Of a stretch of 55,513 nt of DNA, positions 1-7,850 are shown in pieces. The notes under the pieces are model-generated. The model was not told the origin of the DNA. It ran no database searches and saw nothing but the letters and a program-made list of their open reading frames with translations. Where the stretch lies: assembly GCA_964443545.1 (NCBI GenBank), contig CAYUCV010000003.1:1-55513 (forward strand). Direction: 5' to 3'. The DNA is from JBAZKV01 sp964443545. Its GTDB lineage: Bacteria; Margulisbacteria; WOR-1; JAKLHX01; JBAZKV01. A program made the position numbers and the translations under genes. Every line of letters starts with the position of its first letter. Position 1 is the stretch's first letter.

Positions 1-1254
1 GTGGCGAGGGTCTTTGATCCGGACTCCCTTGATCCTTCCAGGGACACCTCTTCTTCGGCTCAAGTTTGGGCAGGAGTGGAATGGCTGATCGAGAACGGTG
101 CACAGGTAGTGAACTTGTCCCTTGGAGGAGAAGCAGGAGAGGCCGACGAAAGCTGGAAGACCAGGGTTGACAGATGGAACGATGTTCTTGGGGTCCCCAT
201 AATCTGCGCCATAGGCAACAGCGGAGCATCTGGCGCTGGCACTACATCCAGCCCGGGCAATGTGCCAAAAGCTCTTGGGGTCGGAGCAGTTAACAGTTCT
301 GATACGATAGCCAGCTTCAGCTCAAGAGGCCCTATTGTGTGGAGCTCTGTTTCTTATACCAAGCCCGATATAAGCGCCCCGGGAAACAGTATAAGGTCTT
401 CGTGGAAAGACGGCTCCTACGCTGCCAGTTCCGGGACCTCAATGGCAACGCCTCATGTTGCGGGAGTAGCCGCACTCATGCTGGAGGCCAATCCCACCCT
501 TGAGGCGGAAGAGGTCAAGGCCATAATCAAGAACAATTCGCACAGGATGAGCGGGATTACTTTTCCAAACAATGACTACGGCTGGGGCAGGGTGGACGCT
601 TTTGAGGCGGTCACCAATTCTACCGGGCCGGATACCGACCCTCCTCTTATAGACCATACTCCCGTAAGCTCAGCCGTTTATGGGGAGGATGTAATAATAC
701 GGGCTTCTGTTACGGACAACCGCACTACCAATCCCTCGGTCCAACTGTATTTTAGGAACTCCGACAATGTTTGGGAAACGCTTACAATGTCCGCAGAGGA
801 CTCTACCTCCATTTTTAGGGGAGTTATTCCGGCATCCTATATCAACAGCAGCATACAATACTACATAAAGGCTCTTGATATCGCAGGAAACAGCGCGACC
901 TTTCCGATAGGGGCTCCTTCTACCCTGACGACGGCAAGCATAGCCGAACAAAACTCTCTTACTGTGGACAACAGCAGCGCCTGCCCCAGCCCTTATTCGG
1001 GTGCAGGGGACCTGGTCTTTTCTTTTTATCTGTCCAGGCCGGCGCAGGCCCAGATAAGGATACTTAACACCTCCGGCGAAACCATCAGACAGATTTCTTA
1101 CTCGGGGCTGCTTGGTCATAACAGCGTTGCCTGGGACGGCACAGATTCCTCTGGCACAAAGATAAGCAACGGGACCTTCATTTACCAGATAGTGTTCAGG
1201 GACGATGCCGGATCATTCAAGACAGCAAAGGGAAAGTTCATAGTCCTCAAGTAA
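1..1254 (+). CDS. Subtilisin-like (S8) serine protease, 5'-truncated, with C-terminal FlgD-like Ig domain
   Basis: The open frame runs into the left edge, so the N-terminus with signal peptide and the catalytic Asp and His is outside the window. Seen here (numbering from base 1): the oxyanion-hole Asn73 in AIGNSG and the catalytic Ser147 in GTSMATPHVAG, both diagnostic of S8 peptidases. Residues about 210-310 form a beta-sandwich-like spacer (PPLIDHTPVSSAVYGEDV onward). Residues about 325-417 match the FlgD-type Ig/T9SS-like tail pattern (WDGTDSSGTKISNGTFIYQI). Such tails are common on secreted proteases of candidate phyla, so this is probably an exported, cell-surface protease. It converges with the outer-membrane protein gene 9 bp downstream. 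The GTG at base 1 is not assumed to be the real start. Confidence 0.9.
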   Translation: MARVFDPDSLDPSRDTSSSAQVWAGVEWLIENGAQVVNLSLGGEAGEADESWKTRVDRWNDVLGVPIICAIGNSGASGAGTTSSPGNVPKALGVGAVNSSDTIASFSSRGPIVWSSVSYTKPDISAPGNSIRSSWKDGSYAASSGTSMATPHVAGVAALMLEANPTLEAEEVKAIIKNNSHRMSGITFPNNDYGWGRVDAFEAVTNSTGPDTDPPLIDHTPVSSAVYGEDVIIRASVTDNRTTNPSVQLYFRNSDNVWETLTMSAEDSTSIFRGVIPASYINSSIQYYIKALDIAGNSATFPIGAPSTLTTASIAEQNSLTVDNSSACPSPYSGAGDLVFSFYLSRPAQAQIRILNTSGETIRQISYSGLLGHNSVAWDGTDSSGTKISNGTFIYQIVFRDDAGSFKTAKGKFIVLK

Positions 1255-1263
1255 GGCGGCCCG

Positions 1264-4200
1264 CTAAAAGTTGAGAGCTCCCTCCAAAGTGGCAAGGCTT
1301 GCGTTAAAACTGTTAAGCGGATTCAGGTGGTCGGTGTACAGAACATTTTTCCAGTTGGCCTTTACCGTAATGCTGGAGAGCACCACATTTGACTGAGGCA
1401 GGTTAATGTTGAGGCTGTATTCGTTGGTTATCTTAAGAATATCGTAATTTACCACGATGCCCGCCTGCACCTCTCCCAGGTTCCTCTCCTGCTGCCAGCT
1501 GTGGGACAAAGTGGCCCAGCTGGCCAGCCTTATATTAGTTGAAGTGTCGATGGTGGTTTTGGGTTTTTCAGCTATAAGGATCAGGTCCTTTGTTACCTTT
1601 TCGGCATAATTTATGGAGAAAGACAGGAAAGAAAGAGGCGTAAAGGAGGTCCAGTATTTTGTGGTCATGTTCTGCGTTTTGGTGTTGACCGCTCCGGTGT
1701 TGTCGTTGTTGTTGTAGTCCTCCACTATCAGCTGCGCGTTAAGGGTTGGCAGAAATAACGGTGTAAGACTTGCCGTTAGGTCCCTCGACTCGGAGGCAAG
1801 GGTTGTGTCTATTTCCTGCGTGCCGGAAAAGGACTTTGTGAAACGGTCCTGTGTGCTCCACCTCGAGCCCAGGCGAAAAAATGAGAACGGGTACAGGTCC
1901 ACACCTATGTTCTTTAAAGAGCCTTTGCTTGTGGCTCCCGTCTCCTGAAGCGAATCGTCATCGGTCTTGCCAAAGGACATGGCGATCATAGAAAAGGGGG
2001 CAAATCTAATATTGATATTGCTCCTTTCTATCCTGGGATTTGGCTGTGATTCCTGAACGCTCTGTGTTTCCTGACGGTTCTTGTCAAAAGAAGTGCTGAG
2101 CGAAGATACCGGGTCGAACACGATGTTGAAAGATTCGTTGCGGGTCCGGTTGGGGACCTGGGTCAGGAGGTTTAACTGGTCGTGGTTGACCACTTTTACC
2201 CTGGTGGCCAGTCTTCTGATAGGGGGAAGCGTCAGGTCCCAGTCAAAATCATAGGTCAGGTCCTTTGAGATCTCGTGATAACTGCTTCCCTCCAGAGTGG
2301 CGGTGTGGGGTTCGCTAACTTGATAGTCCAGCCCGAAATTGGCCTTGCCAAGCACATTGAGAGTGTTGCCGGTGTGGAAAAAGGATACTGTGCTCCTTGA
2401 GCTGTTGAGATTGTTGACCGCCTCGGTCTTAGTAAAATCGTTCCTGTTCCTGAACGTGAGAGGCCCATACATGATGTCGCCGGTGGACAATACGGCCGAT
2501 ACCGCGTTTGAATCAGAATCGACAGAGTGCTCGGTTGCTTCCGGCAAAAGGTCGTCAAGGCTTTTGGTGTTCCTGTAATTGATCCCAGCCGTAAAGAGCC
2601 CCATGGGCGATGATGCGATGCCGAAGTTCCTGTCGGTGTTCCAGGTATAGTAGCCTTTGTTGGAGCCGATCTGGCTCTTTGTCTCTATAAGGGTCGAATT
2701 GATCACCGTGTAGCTACCCACGCCAAGCTTTGCGCGCAGCTCCTTTTTTTGGGTCCCCGAGCCTATTGTTGTCGATCCCAGAGGAGCAAAATCCGGCTCC
2801 ATTTCCCTGAAAGAGCCCCCCAGCTCAAGAGACCCTATACGGGCTACTGCTTCGGCCTTGTAGGCGTGCCCCTCTATCAGGTCGGTTGAAGCCGACGACC
2901 CGGAGGTGGACCTATAATTGTATTGGGCTGTGATGGTGCTGCCTGGATTTATGCTTACATAATAAAAAGTGATCTGGCCGTTTGTGTAATTTATAAAATA
3001 GTCTATGTCCTTGTTCCGGAGCCAGCCGTCAACATAGATCTTTTCGCTGTTCTCTACCACATTGGAGTGGGACAGCGAGTACGGGCCCCTGGTGTTGTTC
3101 CCTTTGATGGTATCGGTGGCTGAATCAAAAGAAATGACCTGGTCCGTCCTGCTCTTGCCAAAAGCTCCGGATACCGCCAGAGAGTCCCCGAACCTTGCCT
3201 CTGCATCAAAGCCTATAACATCGTGATTGAGAGTTTCTTCCGAATTGGTGTCGGCCGCAGGCACATAATAAAAGGTCACGGTAAAGTTCTTGTTGGAAGG
3301 GAACGGGTCGTTAAAAGTTATATAAGGGGTGTAGGGGAAATTGTAATTGAAGGAATACTGCCCCGAATAGACCTCCTTGCTGGCGTTGCGCGTGTAGGTT
3401 TCTATTACCGAACTTCCTGTGGTCCAGGCCTGCAGTCTGTCGCTTCCGGGGACCAGATTGGTGGCGGTGGTAAGGTAGTAAGGGCCCGTGCCGCCGTTGC
3501 CGTAGCCGGTAAATTTGCCCACTACGCTCTTCTTGTAGGAATATGTTACCGTTATCTCGTCTGTCGGGGACAGAGTAGAGCGGAACCTGATACCGCCTGT
3601 CGCGTACCCGTCCGAGGTGTCGTTTTTGTCGCTGACATACGGCAGCTGCATGGAGGAAGCATCGGAGGTCGGTACATAAAAATCAGCATAGTCGGCTCCG
3701 TTGACCTTTACGGTAACGGCCTGGGTCGAGTCAAGCGGGAAGTTCTTGAGGCTGAGGATGCCGTTGACAAGGTCGCTGCCCTTTTTGGATTCGCTGACCA
3801 TGGCAGAGGGCGAGGTGCTTCCCTTTTTTGCCGACTCTTTCATGTAAGTCGCTCCCACCGAAACACGGTTAACGGCCTCCAGCTCCTCCTTCTGTACACT
3901 GACCGTGTACCTGTAGGTTATGCCGATCTTGGCGGCGGTGGCAAGCTTGGCGTTAAAGGTCACCTTTCCGTAGGTGTAGTCCATGGTGTAATCTATGTCC
4001 CTGAAGTTCTTTTTACCGTCAACATATATCTCTTCGCTGTTTCTTACGATGCCCGTGTGTAGCAGCTGATAGGGGCCCCTGCTGTCCCTTCCCGAAAGGT
4101 TTTCTGCTTCCGCACTTACCAGATAGTAGGAATAAGATACGGAAAGAGGGGTTTCTTCGTCGGGCAGGTGGTCCACGAACAGGGCCAGGGTCCCGTTATC

Positions 4201-4932
4201 GTAGTTAAGGGAGTAATCCTCAAGTTTTTTTAGGGCCCGGCCTTCATATATTATCTTTTCGCTGAACTCGACAATTGGAAAATTCTTAAGCCTGTAGAGC
4301 CCTATCACCTCGGCTGTNNNNNNNNNNNNNNNNNNNNNNNNNNNNNNNNNNNNNNNNNNNNNNNNNNNNNNNNNNNNNNNNNNNNNNNNNNNNNNNNNNN
4401 NNNNNNNNNNNNNNNNNCTGGTATTGTTGCCGTAGCCGGTCTGCAGCTTCTGGTTATTGCTTTTAACCTTGGCGGACGGGATCAGGGTCAGGTCGTGGTT
4501 CTCGTCCTTTGAAGTTATCATGACGCCGTTCACATACTTGGTGGTGGAGGCAAATTCGTTGCCGGAGATGACCGCGTTAAAGTCGCCAAAGGTAAGTTCG
4601 CTGTTATCGTACTTAACTTTGACATTGGAAACCTGCGGGGATTCCGGCTCCTGCTCTATGTCATAGGACACCGTAAGGCTGTCGCTTAATTTGCTGCTGA
4701 TAAGCAGTTTTAGCCTTTCCTGCCAGGGCCCGGCAAGCCCCAGGCTGGAGGACAGTCCTCCAAGGTGGGTCTGGGCCAGCAGCATGTTGGAGGGAGGGTC
4801 GCATTTGATCTGGTAAAACTCCCATTTTTTGTAGCCGCTTATGTCAAATTGGGGATAGGTGTCTCCAAAAGAAAAAGTAACCCCTCCCGCAGCCAGCAGG
4901 AGCAGCGCCGTTAAAAGGCTTTTTAGTCGCAT
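1264..4932 (-). CDS. Giant secreted beta-repeat protein with predicted outer-membrane barrel C-terminus
   Basis: About 1,220 residues plus an unresolved gap. The N-terminus MRLKSLLTALLLLAAGG is a signal peptide. The middle has recurring modules of about 100 residues sharing the pattern RGPY-L-H-NSE-IYVDG-DIDY-YT-G-TF-ITYRY; two clear copies lie near 3.9-4.1 kb and 2.9-3.1 kb and weaker ones lie between them and beside the gap. The C-terminal ~500 residues alternate polar and hydrophobic residues and the protein ends GALNF, a terminal Phe as used by BAM-assembled outer-membrane proteins. I infer surface repeats on a barrel; the exact function is not recognised. ATG at 4932 is chosen over an in-frame TTG at 4953 because that TTG lies inside the -10 box (4944-4949). 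The reading frame agrees on both sides of the N-run. Confidence 0.7.
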   Translation of the reverse strand: MRLKSLLTALLLLAAGGVTFSFGDTYPQFDISGYKKWEFYQIKCDPPSNMLLAQTHLGGLSSSLGLAGPWQERLKLLISSKLSDSLTVSYDIEQEPESPQVSNVKVKYDNSELTFGDFNAVISGNEFASTTKYVNGVMITSKDENHDLTLIPSAKVKSNNQKLQTGYGNNTXXXXXXXXXXXXXXXXXXXXXXXXXXXXXXXXXXTAEVIGLYRLKNFPIVEFSEKIIYEGRALKKLEDYSLNYDNGTLALFVDHLPDEETPLSVSYSYYLVSAEAENLSGRDSRGPYQLLHTGIVRNSEEIYVDGKKNFRDIDYTMDYTYGKVTFNAKLATAAKIGITYRYTVSVQKEELEAVNRVSVGATYMKESAKKGSTSPSAMVSESKKGSDLVNGILSLKNFPLDSTQAVTVKVNGADYADFYVPTSDASSMQLPYVSDKNDTSDGYATGGIRFRSTLSPTDEITVTYSYKKSVVGKFTGYGNGGTGPYYLTTATNLVPGSDRLQAWTTGSSVIETYTRNASKEVYSGQYSFNYNFPYTPYITFNDPFPSNKNFTVTFYYVPAADTNSEETLNHDVIGFDAEARFGDSLAVSGAFGKSRTDQVISFDSATDTIKGNNTRGPYSLSHSNVVENSEKIYVDGWLRNKDIDYFINYTNGQITFYYVSINPGSTITAQYNYRSTSGSSASTDLIEGHAYKAEAVARIGSLELGGSFREMEPDFAPLGSTTIGSGTQKKELRAKLGVGSYTVINSTLIETKSQIGSNKGYYTWNTDRNFGIASSPMGLFTAGINYRNTKSLDDLLPEATEHSVDSDSNAVSAVLSTGDIMYGPLTFRNRNDFTKTEAVNNLNSSRSTVSFFHTGNTLNVLGKANFGLDYQVSEPHTATLEGSSYHEISKDLTYDFDWDLTLPPIRRLATRVKVVNHDQLNLLTQVPNRTRNESFNIVFDPVSSLSTSFDKNRQETQSVQESQPNPRIERSNINIRFAPFSMIAMSFGKTDDDSLQETGATSKGSLKNIGVDLYPFSFFRLGSRWSTQDRFTKSFSGTQEIDTTLASESRDLTASLTPLFLPTLNAQLIVEDYNNNDNTGAVNTKTQNMTTKYWTSFTPLSFLSFSINYAEKVTKDLILIAEKPKTTIDTSTNIRLASWATLSHSWQQERNLGEVQAGIVVNYDILKITNEYSLNINLPQSNVVLSSITVKANWKNVLYTDHLNPLNSFNASLATLEGALNF
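4318..4417. other. Assembly gap (100 N) inside the giant outer-membrane protein gene
   Basis: Exactly 100 N, the usual placeholder for a gap of unknown size. It falls within the repeat modules of the protein, so an assembly break caused by repeats is likely and the true length may differ. Confidence 0.97.
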
Positions 4933-4943
4933 TTTGATAGTTA

Positions 4944-4972
4944 ATTCTAACAAGAGGCAGGTTAAATGGCAA
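4944..4972 (-). promoter_or_regulatory. Sigma70-type promoter of the giant outer-membrane protein, near-leaderless
   Basis: On the minus strand TTGCCA (4972-4967), a 17-bp spacer, then TAGAAT (4949-4944). Only 11 nt separate the -10 box from the ATG at 4932, so the expected transcript start is within about 4 nt of the start codon. No Shine-Dalgarno is visible. Confidence 0.6.
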
Positions 4973-5013
4973 CAATTACATTCGAGGCGGAACTCCCCGA
5001 AAGATGCTGTTGC

Positions 5014-5041
5014 ATTATCTTATCATTAATGATAATATAAT
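5014..5041. promoter_or_regulatory. 28-bp inverted repeat, candidate operator of the abiE pair
   Basis: The core TTATCATTAATGATAA (5020-5035) is a perfect 16-bp palindrome. It extends to 5014-5041 with a single mismatched pair (C5019/T5036), giving 13 of 14 pairs. It covers possible -10 sequences (GATAAT 5031-5036, TATAAT 5036-5041) and ends 3 nt before the GTG of abiEi. AbiEi-family antitoxins are known to bind inverted repeats in their own promoter, so autoregulation is the simplest reading. It also lies upstream of the divergent outer-membrane protein promoter. Confidence 0.65.
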
Positions 5042-5044
5042 GCC

Positions 5045-5683
5045 GTGAAATATGAGGAAATTATAAGGCTGGGGAGCAAACTTCCCGTTATTGAGACAAA
5101 AATGCTTGCTGCCAGACAGCGGGACAAGGGGTACATGGATGTTCAGTTCAGCAGATGGGTAAAGGCCGGAAAACTGATCCAATTAAAGAGAGGCATGTAT
5201 CTTTTACCGCCGGCTTACAGAAAAATACAGGCATTTGAACCTTTTATCGCAAACCTCATAAAGAGGCCATCATACCTAAGTTTGGAAAAAGCGTTGGAAT
5301 ATTTCGGGCTTATTCCGGAAGCTGTTTCCGTGTACACATCGGTCACGACAAAAAGGCAGAGCAAATTCAGGTCGGCGGCCGGGGTTTTTTCGTACAGGCA
5401 CATCAAGAATTCTCTTTTTTGGGGATACGCCCCTGTAACTGTGAACCGGCAGACCGCCCTTGTTGCGCTTCCGGAAAAAGCTATTTTGGACCTTTTTTAT
5501 CTGAAAAAGGATAAGATAGCCGGCGGCTATATAGAAGAAATGCGTTTTCAAAACACGGACAGGATCAACATAAAACGGCTGAAAGAGTTTGCGCGCAGGT
5601 TTGGAAAGAAGAAGATTACGGCGGCGGCCAGGGACCTGGCCGAGTATATCAGAGCTCAAAGAAGAGAGGATAAGAAACTTTGA
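5045..5683 (+). CDS. abiEi: AbiEi-like antitoxin / transcriptional regulator (type IV toxin-antitoxin)
   Basis: 212 residues. The N-terminal ~60 residues form the winged-helix typical of AbiEi antitoxins (VQFSRWVKAGKLIQLKRGMY, then LLPP), followed by the C-terminal AbiEi domain with YLSLEKALEYFGLIP and the late ALVALPEKAILDLFYL segment. In characterised AbiE systems the antitoxin represses its operon and neutralises the partner nucleotidyltransferase without direct binding, classed as type IV. GTG at 5045 is the only sensible start, since the upstream ATG at 5040 is followed by a stop. The stop TGA (5681-5683) overlaps the TTG start of the toxin gene, so the two are translationally coupled. 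The near-perfect palindrome just upstream fits autoregulation. Confidence 0.8.
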   Translation: MKYEEIIRLGSKLPVIETKMLAARQRDKGYMDVQFSRWVKAGKLIQLKRGMYLLPPAYRKIQAFEPFIANLIKRPSYLSLEKALEYFGLIPEAVSVYTSVTTKRQSKFRSAAGVFSYRHIKNSLFWGYAPVTVNRQTALVALPEKAILDLFYLKKDKIAGGYIEEMRFQNTDRINIKRLKEFARRFGKKKITAAARDLAEYIRAQRREDKKL

Positions 5684-6492
5684 AAGACCATTTGTTGTCT
5701 ATTGTCGAAGGCCAAAGCGGATCCGTTGGAAAACTGAATATAATGCGCGAATACCTCCAGTCGTACATATTGAGAATATTTTTTGACATGGGAGTATTTC
5801 GCGACATCGCTTTTGTGGGCGGGACGGCGCTGCGCTTTATCTATGATCTTCCGAGATTTTCGGAGGACCTGGATTTTTCTCTTATCAGAAAAAGGCCTGT
5901 CCATCCTTTTAAGAAGGTCCTTGAAAGGATCAACGCCGAGCTTGAACACGCGGGATACGAACCGTATATTTCTTATAACGATAAAAAGGCTGTTAACCAC
6001 TCCTTTGTAAGGTTTGGCTCTTTGCTGAAAGAAGCCGGGCTCTCTCCCTTAAAAGAACAAAAGCTGTCCATAAAAATTGAGATCGACACAGATCCGCCCT
6101 CCGGAGCTGCCATTGAGACGGCAATCGTGAACAAATACTTTCCGATCACATTTACGACCTATGACAAAGCTTCTCTTTTATCAGGCAAACTCCATGCCCT
6201 TGCCGGAAGAAAATATACCAAAGGAAGGGACCTCTTTGACCTTATCTGGTATCTTTCAAAATGGAAGGATATTGCTCCCAATATAGCTTTTCTAAAGAAC
6301 GCCTTAAAGCAGACCGGATTCAAAGGGGAGGCCCCCTCAAAAAGCACCTGGAAACGCTTTACGGCCGGGATCGTTAACAAGTGCGATTGGCCAAAAGCTG
6401 TCAGTGATGTTGAACCGTTCCTTGAAAACCCTTCCGACATAAAACTTTTAAAGAAGGAAAATGTTCTAAAGCTCCTTGAAGAGCGCGGGTAA
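5680..6492 (+). CDS. abiEii: AbiEii-like nucleotidyltransferase toxin
   Basis: 270 residues from a TTG start that overlaps the antitoxin stop (TTGA); GAAGAGAGGA about 10 nt upstream can serve as ribosome-binding site. Characteristic motifs of the AbiEii/DUF1814 nucleotidyltransferase fold are present: FVGGTALRFIYDLPRFSEDLDFSLI contains the GG-TAL and the paired acidic residues (split here as GGTALR near residue 46 and SEDLDFSL near residue 61). Later KIEIDTD and the GRKYTKGRDLFDLIWYL segment complete the active-site region. Family members transfer nucleotides to RNA targets such as tRNA and act in phage defence or growth arrest. Nothing looks damaged, so the pair is probably functional. Followed by 287 bp without a gene. 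Confidence 0.8.
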   Translation: MKDHLLSIVEGQSGSVGKLNIMREYLQSYILRIFFDMGVFRDIAFVGGTALRFIYDLPRFSEDLDFSLIRKRPVHPFKKVLERINAELEHAGYEPYISYNDKKAVNHSFVRFGSLLKEAGLSPLKEQKLSIKIEIDTDPPSGAAIETAIVNKYFPITFTTYDKASLLSGKLHALAGRKYTKGRDLFDLIWYLSKWKDIAPNIAFLKNALKQTGFKGEAPSKSTWKRFTAGIVNKCDWPKAVSDVEPFLENPSDIKLLKKENVLKLLEERG

Positions 6493-6553
6493 GGGCTTTA
6501 AGCCGCTCCGGCCGCCGGACCTTAAAAGGTTCACACGAAAATGCTGAATATAA

Positions 6554-6660
6554 TGGACAAACCCAGGATTTTATGATAAACTCACTCTAAAATTTAGCGA
6601 AAGCGCGAAGACCAGAGAGTTTCACCTGACGATACTTGTTATTAGCAAAGTAAAGGTGAA
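6554..6660 (+). promoter_or_regulatory. Conserved structured leader, copy 1 (upstream of acyl-ACP reductase-like gene)
   Basis: The stretch 6493-6779 has no gene. Inside it is an element shared with 9634-9736. Both begin TGGACAAA, have TATGATAAACT after a 12-bp gap, then ACTCTAAAA, and end their first part with GAGTTTCACCT exactly 74 nt from the start. Possible RNA pairing: AAACTC with GAGTTT, and TTCACCT (6621-6627) with AGGTGAA (6654-6660). A GCGAAAGC mini-hairpin lies inside. The TATGAT could also be a -10 box, so part of the conservation may be promoter DNA. I do not recognise a known riboswitch class. Confidence 0.5.
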
Positions 6661-6779
6661 GTTTACGCTTAACACAGCGCACAGCGCGGGATCGATGTTT
6701 TTCCTGCCGTTCAGAGATGGCCATAGTATTTCTTTGTCAAATCCAATTACACCCCTTTCCATAGGTGCGGTTTAACATA

Positions 6780-7847
6780 ATGAAGAAATTTGGTTTTATA
6801 GGATATCCTTTGAATAGCGAGCTGTGGTTCAAATTTAATCCTCAGTCAAGCCGCGTTCCAATAGAAGATCTCAAAAAACACATGATGATGTCAAAGCCGA
6901 TCTTTGCATCCAATATTACTGGGGTCAAGTCTGTTAATGGCGAGGAGATCGAAGGATATCTTGCTTTGGTCCCACTTTTTCCCGATCAGATACTTGATTT
7001 GGATACAAAGTTCGTGATCAATAAGATCGTTGAGGCGTGTGACTTGGTTAAGTCCAAAGGAGCGAGTATTGTTGGGCTTGGAGGGTTAACTTCTGTGGTG
7101 GGGAATCAGGGAGAAATGGTTGCGAATAAACTTGATATTGCGGTGACTACAGGGAACAGTTACACAGCGGCAATGACAATAGAAGCTACTAATAAGGCTG
7201 CTGATCTGATGGGTATCAGCGTTCATAAGGCTAAGGTCGCTATTGTCGGGGCTACAGGATCTATAGGGAGCATCTGCTCGTACAATTTTTCAGAAACTGC
7301 CAGAGAGGTTGTTCTAGTGGCAAGAAACCAGCGAAGGTTGGGAGAGCTTCAAAACCGTCTCAAAAAGAAAGGAATCTCAACTGTTCTAACATCTAAGAAC
7401 ATTAAAGAAGCAATAGCCGATGCTGATATTGTTATAACCGCAACAAGCGCCCCCCAGATTATAGTTGATGTCAGGGATCTAAAAAAAGGTGCATTGGTTT
7501 GTGATGTTGCCATTCCGAGGAATGTTTCTTTTGAATCAAAAAAGATGAGGGAAGATGTGTTGGTCATAGACGGCGGTCTTATTAAACCTCCCGGGAATAT
7601 GAAGATTAACCTTGATATTGGATTGCCTCAGGAAATCGCATATGCGTGTCTTAGCGAGACCATGATCCTTGCTTTTGAAGGAAGATTTGAGAATTATACC
7701 CTTGGCAGAGGATTGGATATAGATAAGGTAAAAGAAATCACCTCCCTAGGGGTAAAGCATGGGTTTTCTTTGTCGGAATTCAAGAGTTTTGGAAAAACCG
7801 TAACAAAATCGGACATTAGAAGAATCAGAGAAAACGCAAAAAACTAA
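6780..7847 (+). CDS. Long-chain acyl-ACP reductase-like enzyme (fatty aldehyde forming)
   Basis: 355 residues from ATG 6780 (an in-frame GTG at 6765 is possible). The protein follows cyanobacterial acyl-ACP reductase (AAR, the first enzyme of alkane synthesis) along its length. The N-terminal half has GLGGLTSVV and TTGNSYTAA, counterparts of ALGGFTS and TTGNTHTAY. The Rossmann motif GATGSIG is at 157-163, followed by ARNQRRL. Cys290 in YACLSETMILAFEG aligns with the catalytic Cys of AAR (FACFAEAML), and the tail has VKHGF as in AAR. Established AARs reduce acyl-ACP to fatty aldehyde with NADPH. No aldehyde-deformylating oxygenase follows; instead a sensor kinase gene starts 3 nt later, suggesting a signal rather than alkane role (inference). 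The DNA is AT-richer (about 35-43% GC in sampled lines) than neighbouring core genes. Confidence 0.75.
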   Translation: MKKFGFIGYPLNSELWFKFNPQSSRVPIEDLKKHMMMSKPIFASNITGVKSVNGEEIEGYLALVPLFPDQILDLDTKFVINKIVEACDLVKSKGASIVGLGGLTSVVGNQGEMVANKLDIAVTTGNSYTAAMTIEATNKAADLMGISVHKAKVAIVGATGSIGSICSYNFSETAREVVLVARNQRRLGELQNRLKKKGISTVLTSKNIKEAIADADIVITATSAPQIIVDVRDLKKGALVCDVAIPRNVSFESKKMREDVLVIDGGLIKPPGNMKINLDIGLPQEIAYACLSETMILAFEGRFENYTLGRGLDIDKVKEITSLGVKHGFSLSEFKSFGKTVTKSDIRRIRENAKN

Positions 7848-7850
7848 ACT

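Noticed and set aside
3223..4062. Long plus-strand open frame (279 aa) inside the giant outer-membrane protein gene
   Set aside because: Antisense shadow of a repeat-rich coding sequence; no ribosome-binding site and low-complexity, basic product.
6493..6779. tRNA or small RNA gene in the long spacer
   Set aside because: No cloverleaf or known RNA pattern; only the leader element shared with 9634-9736 stands out.
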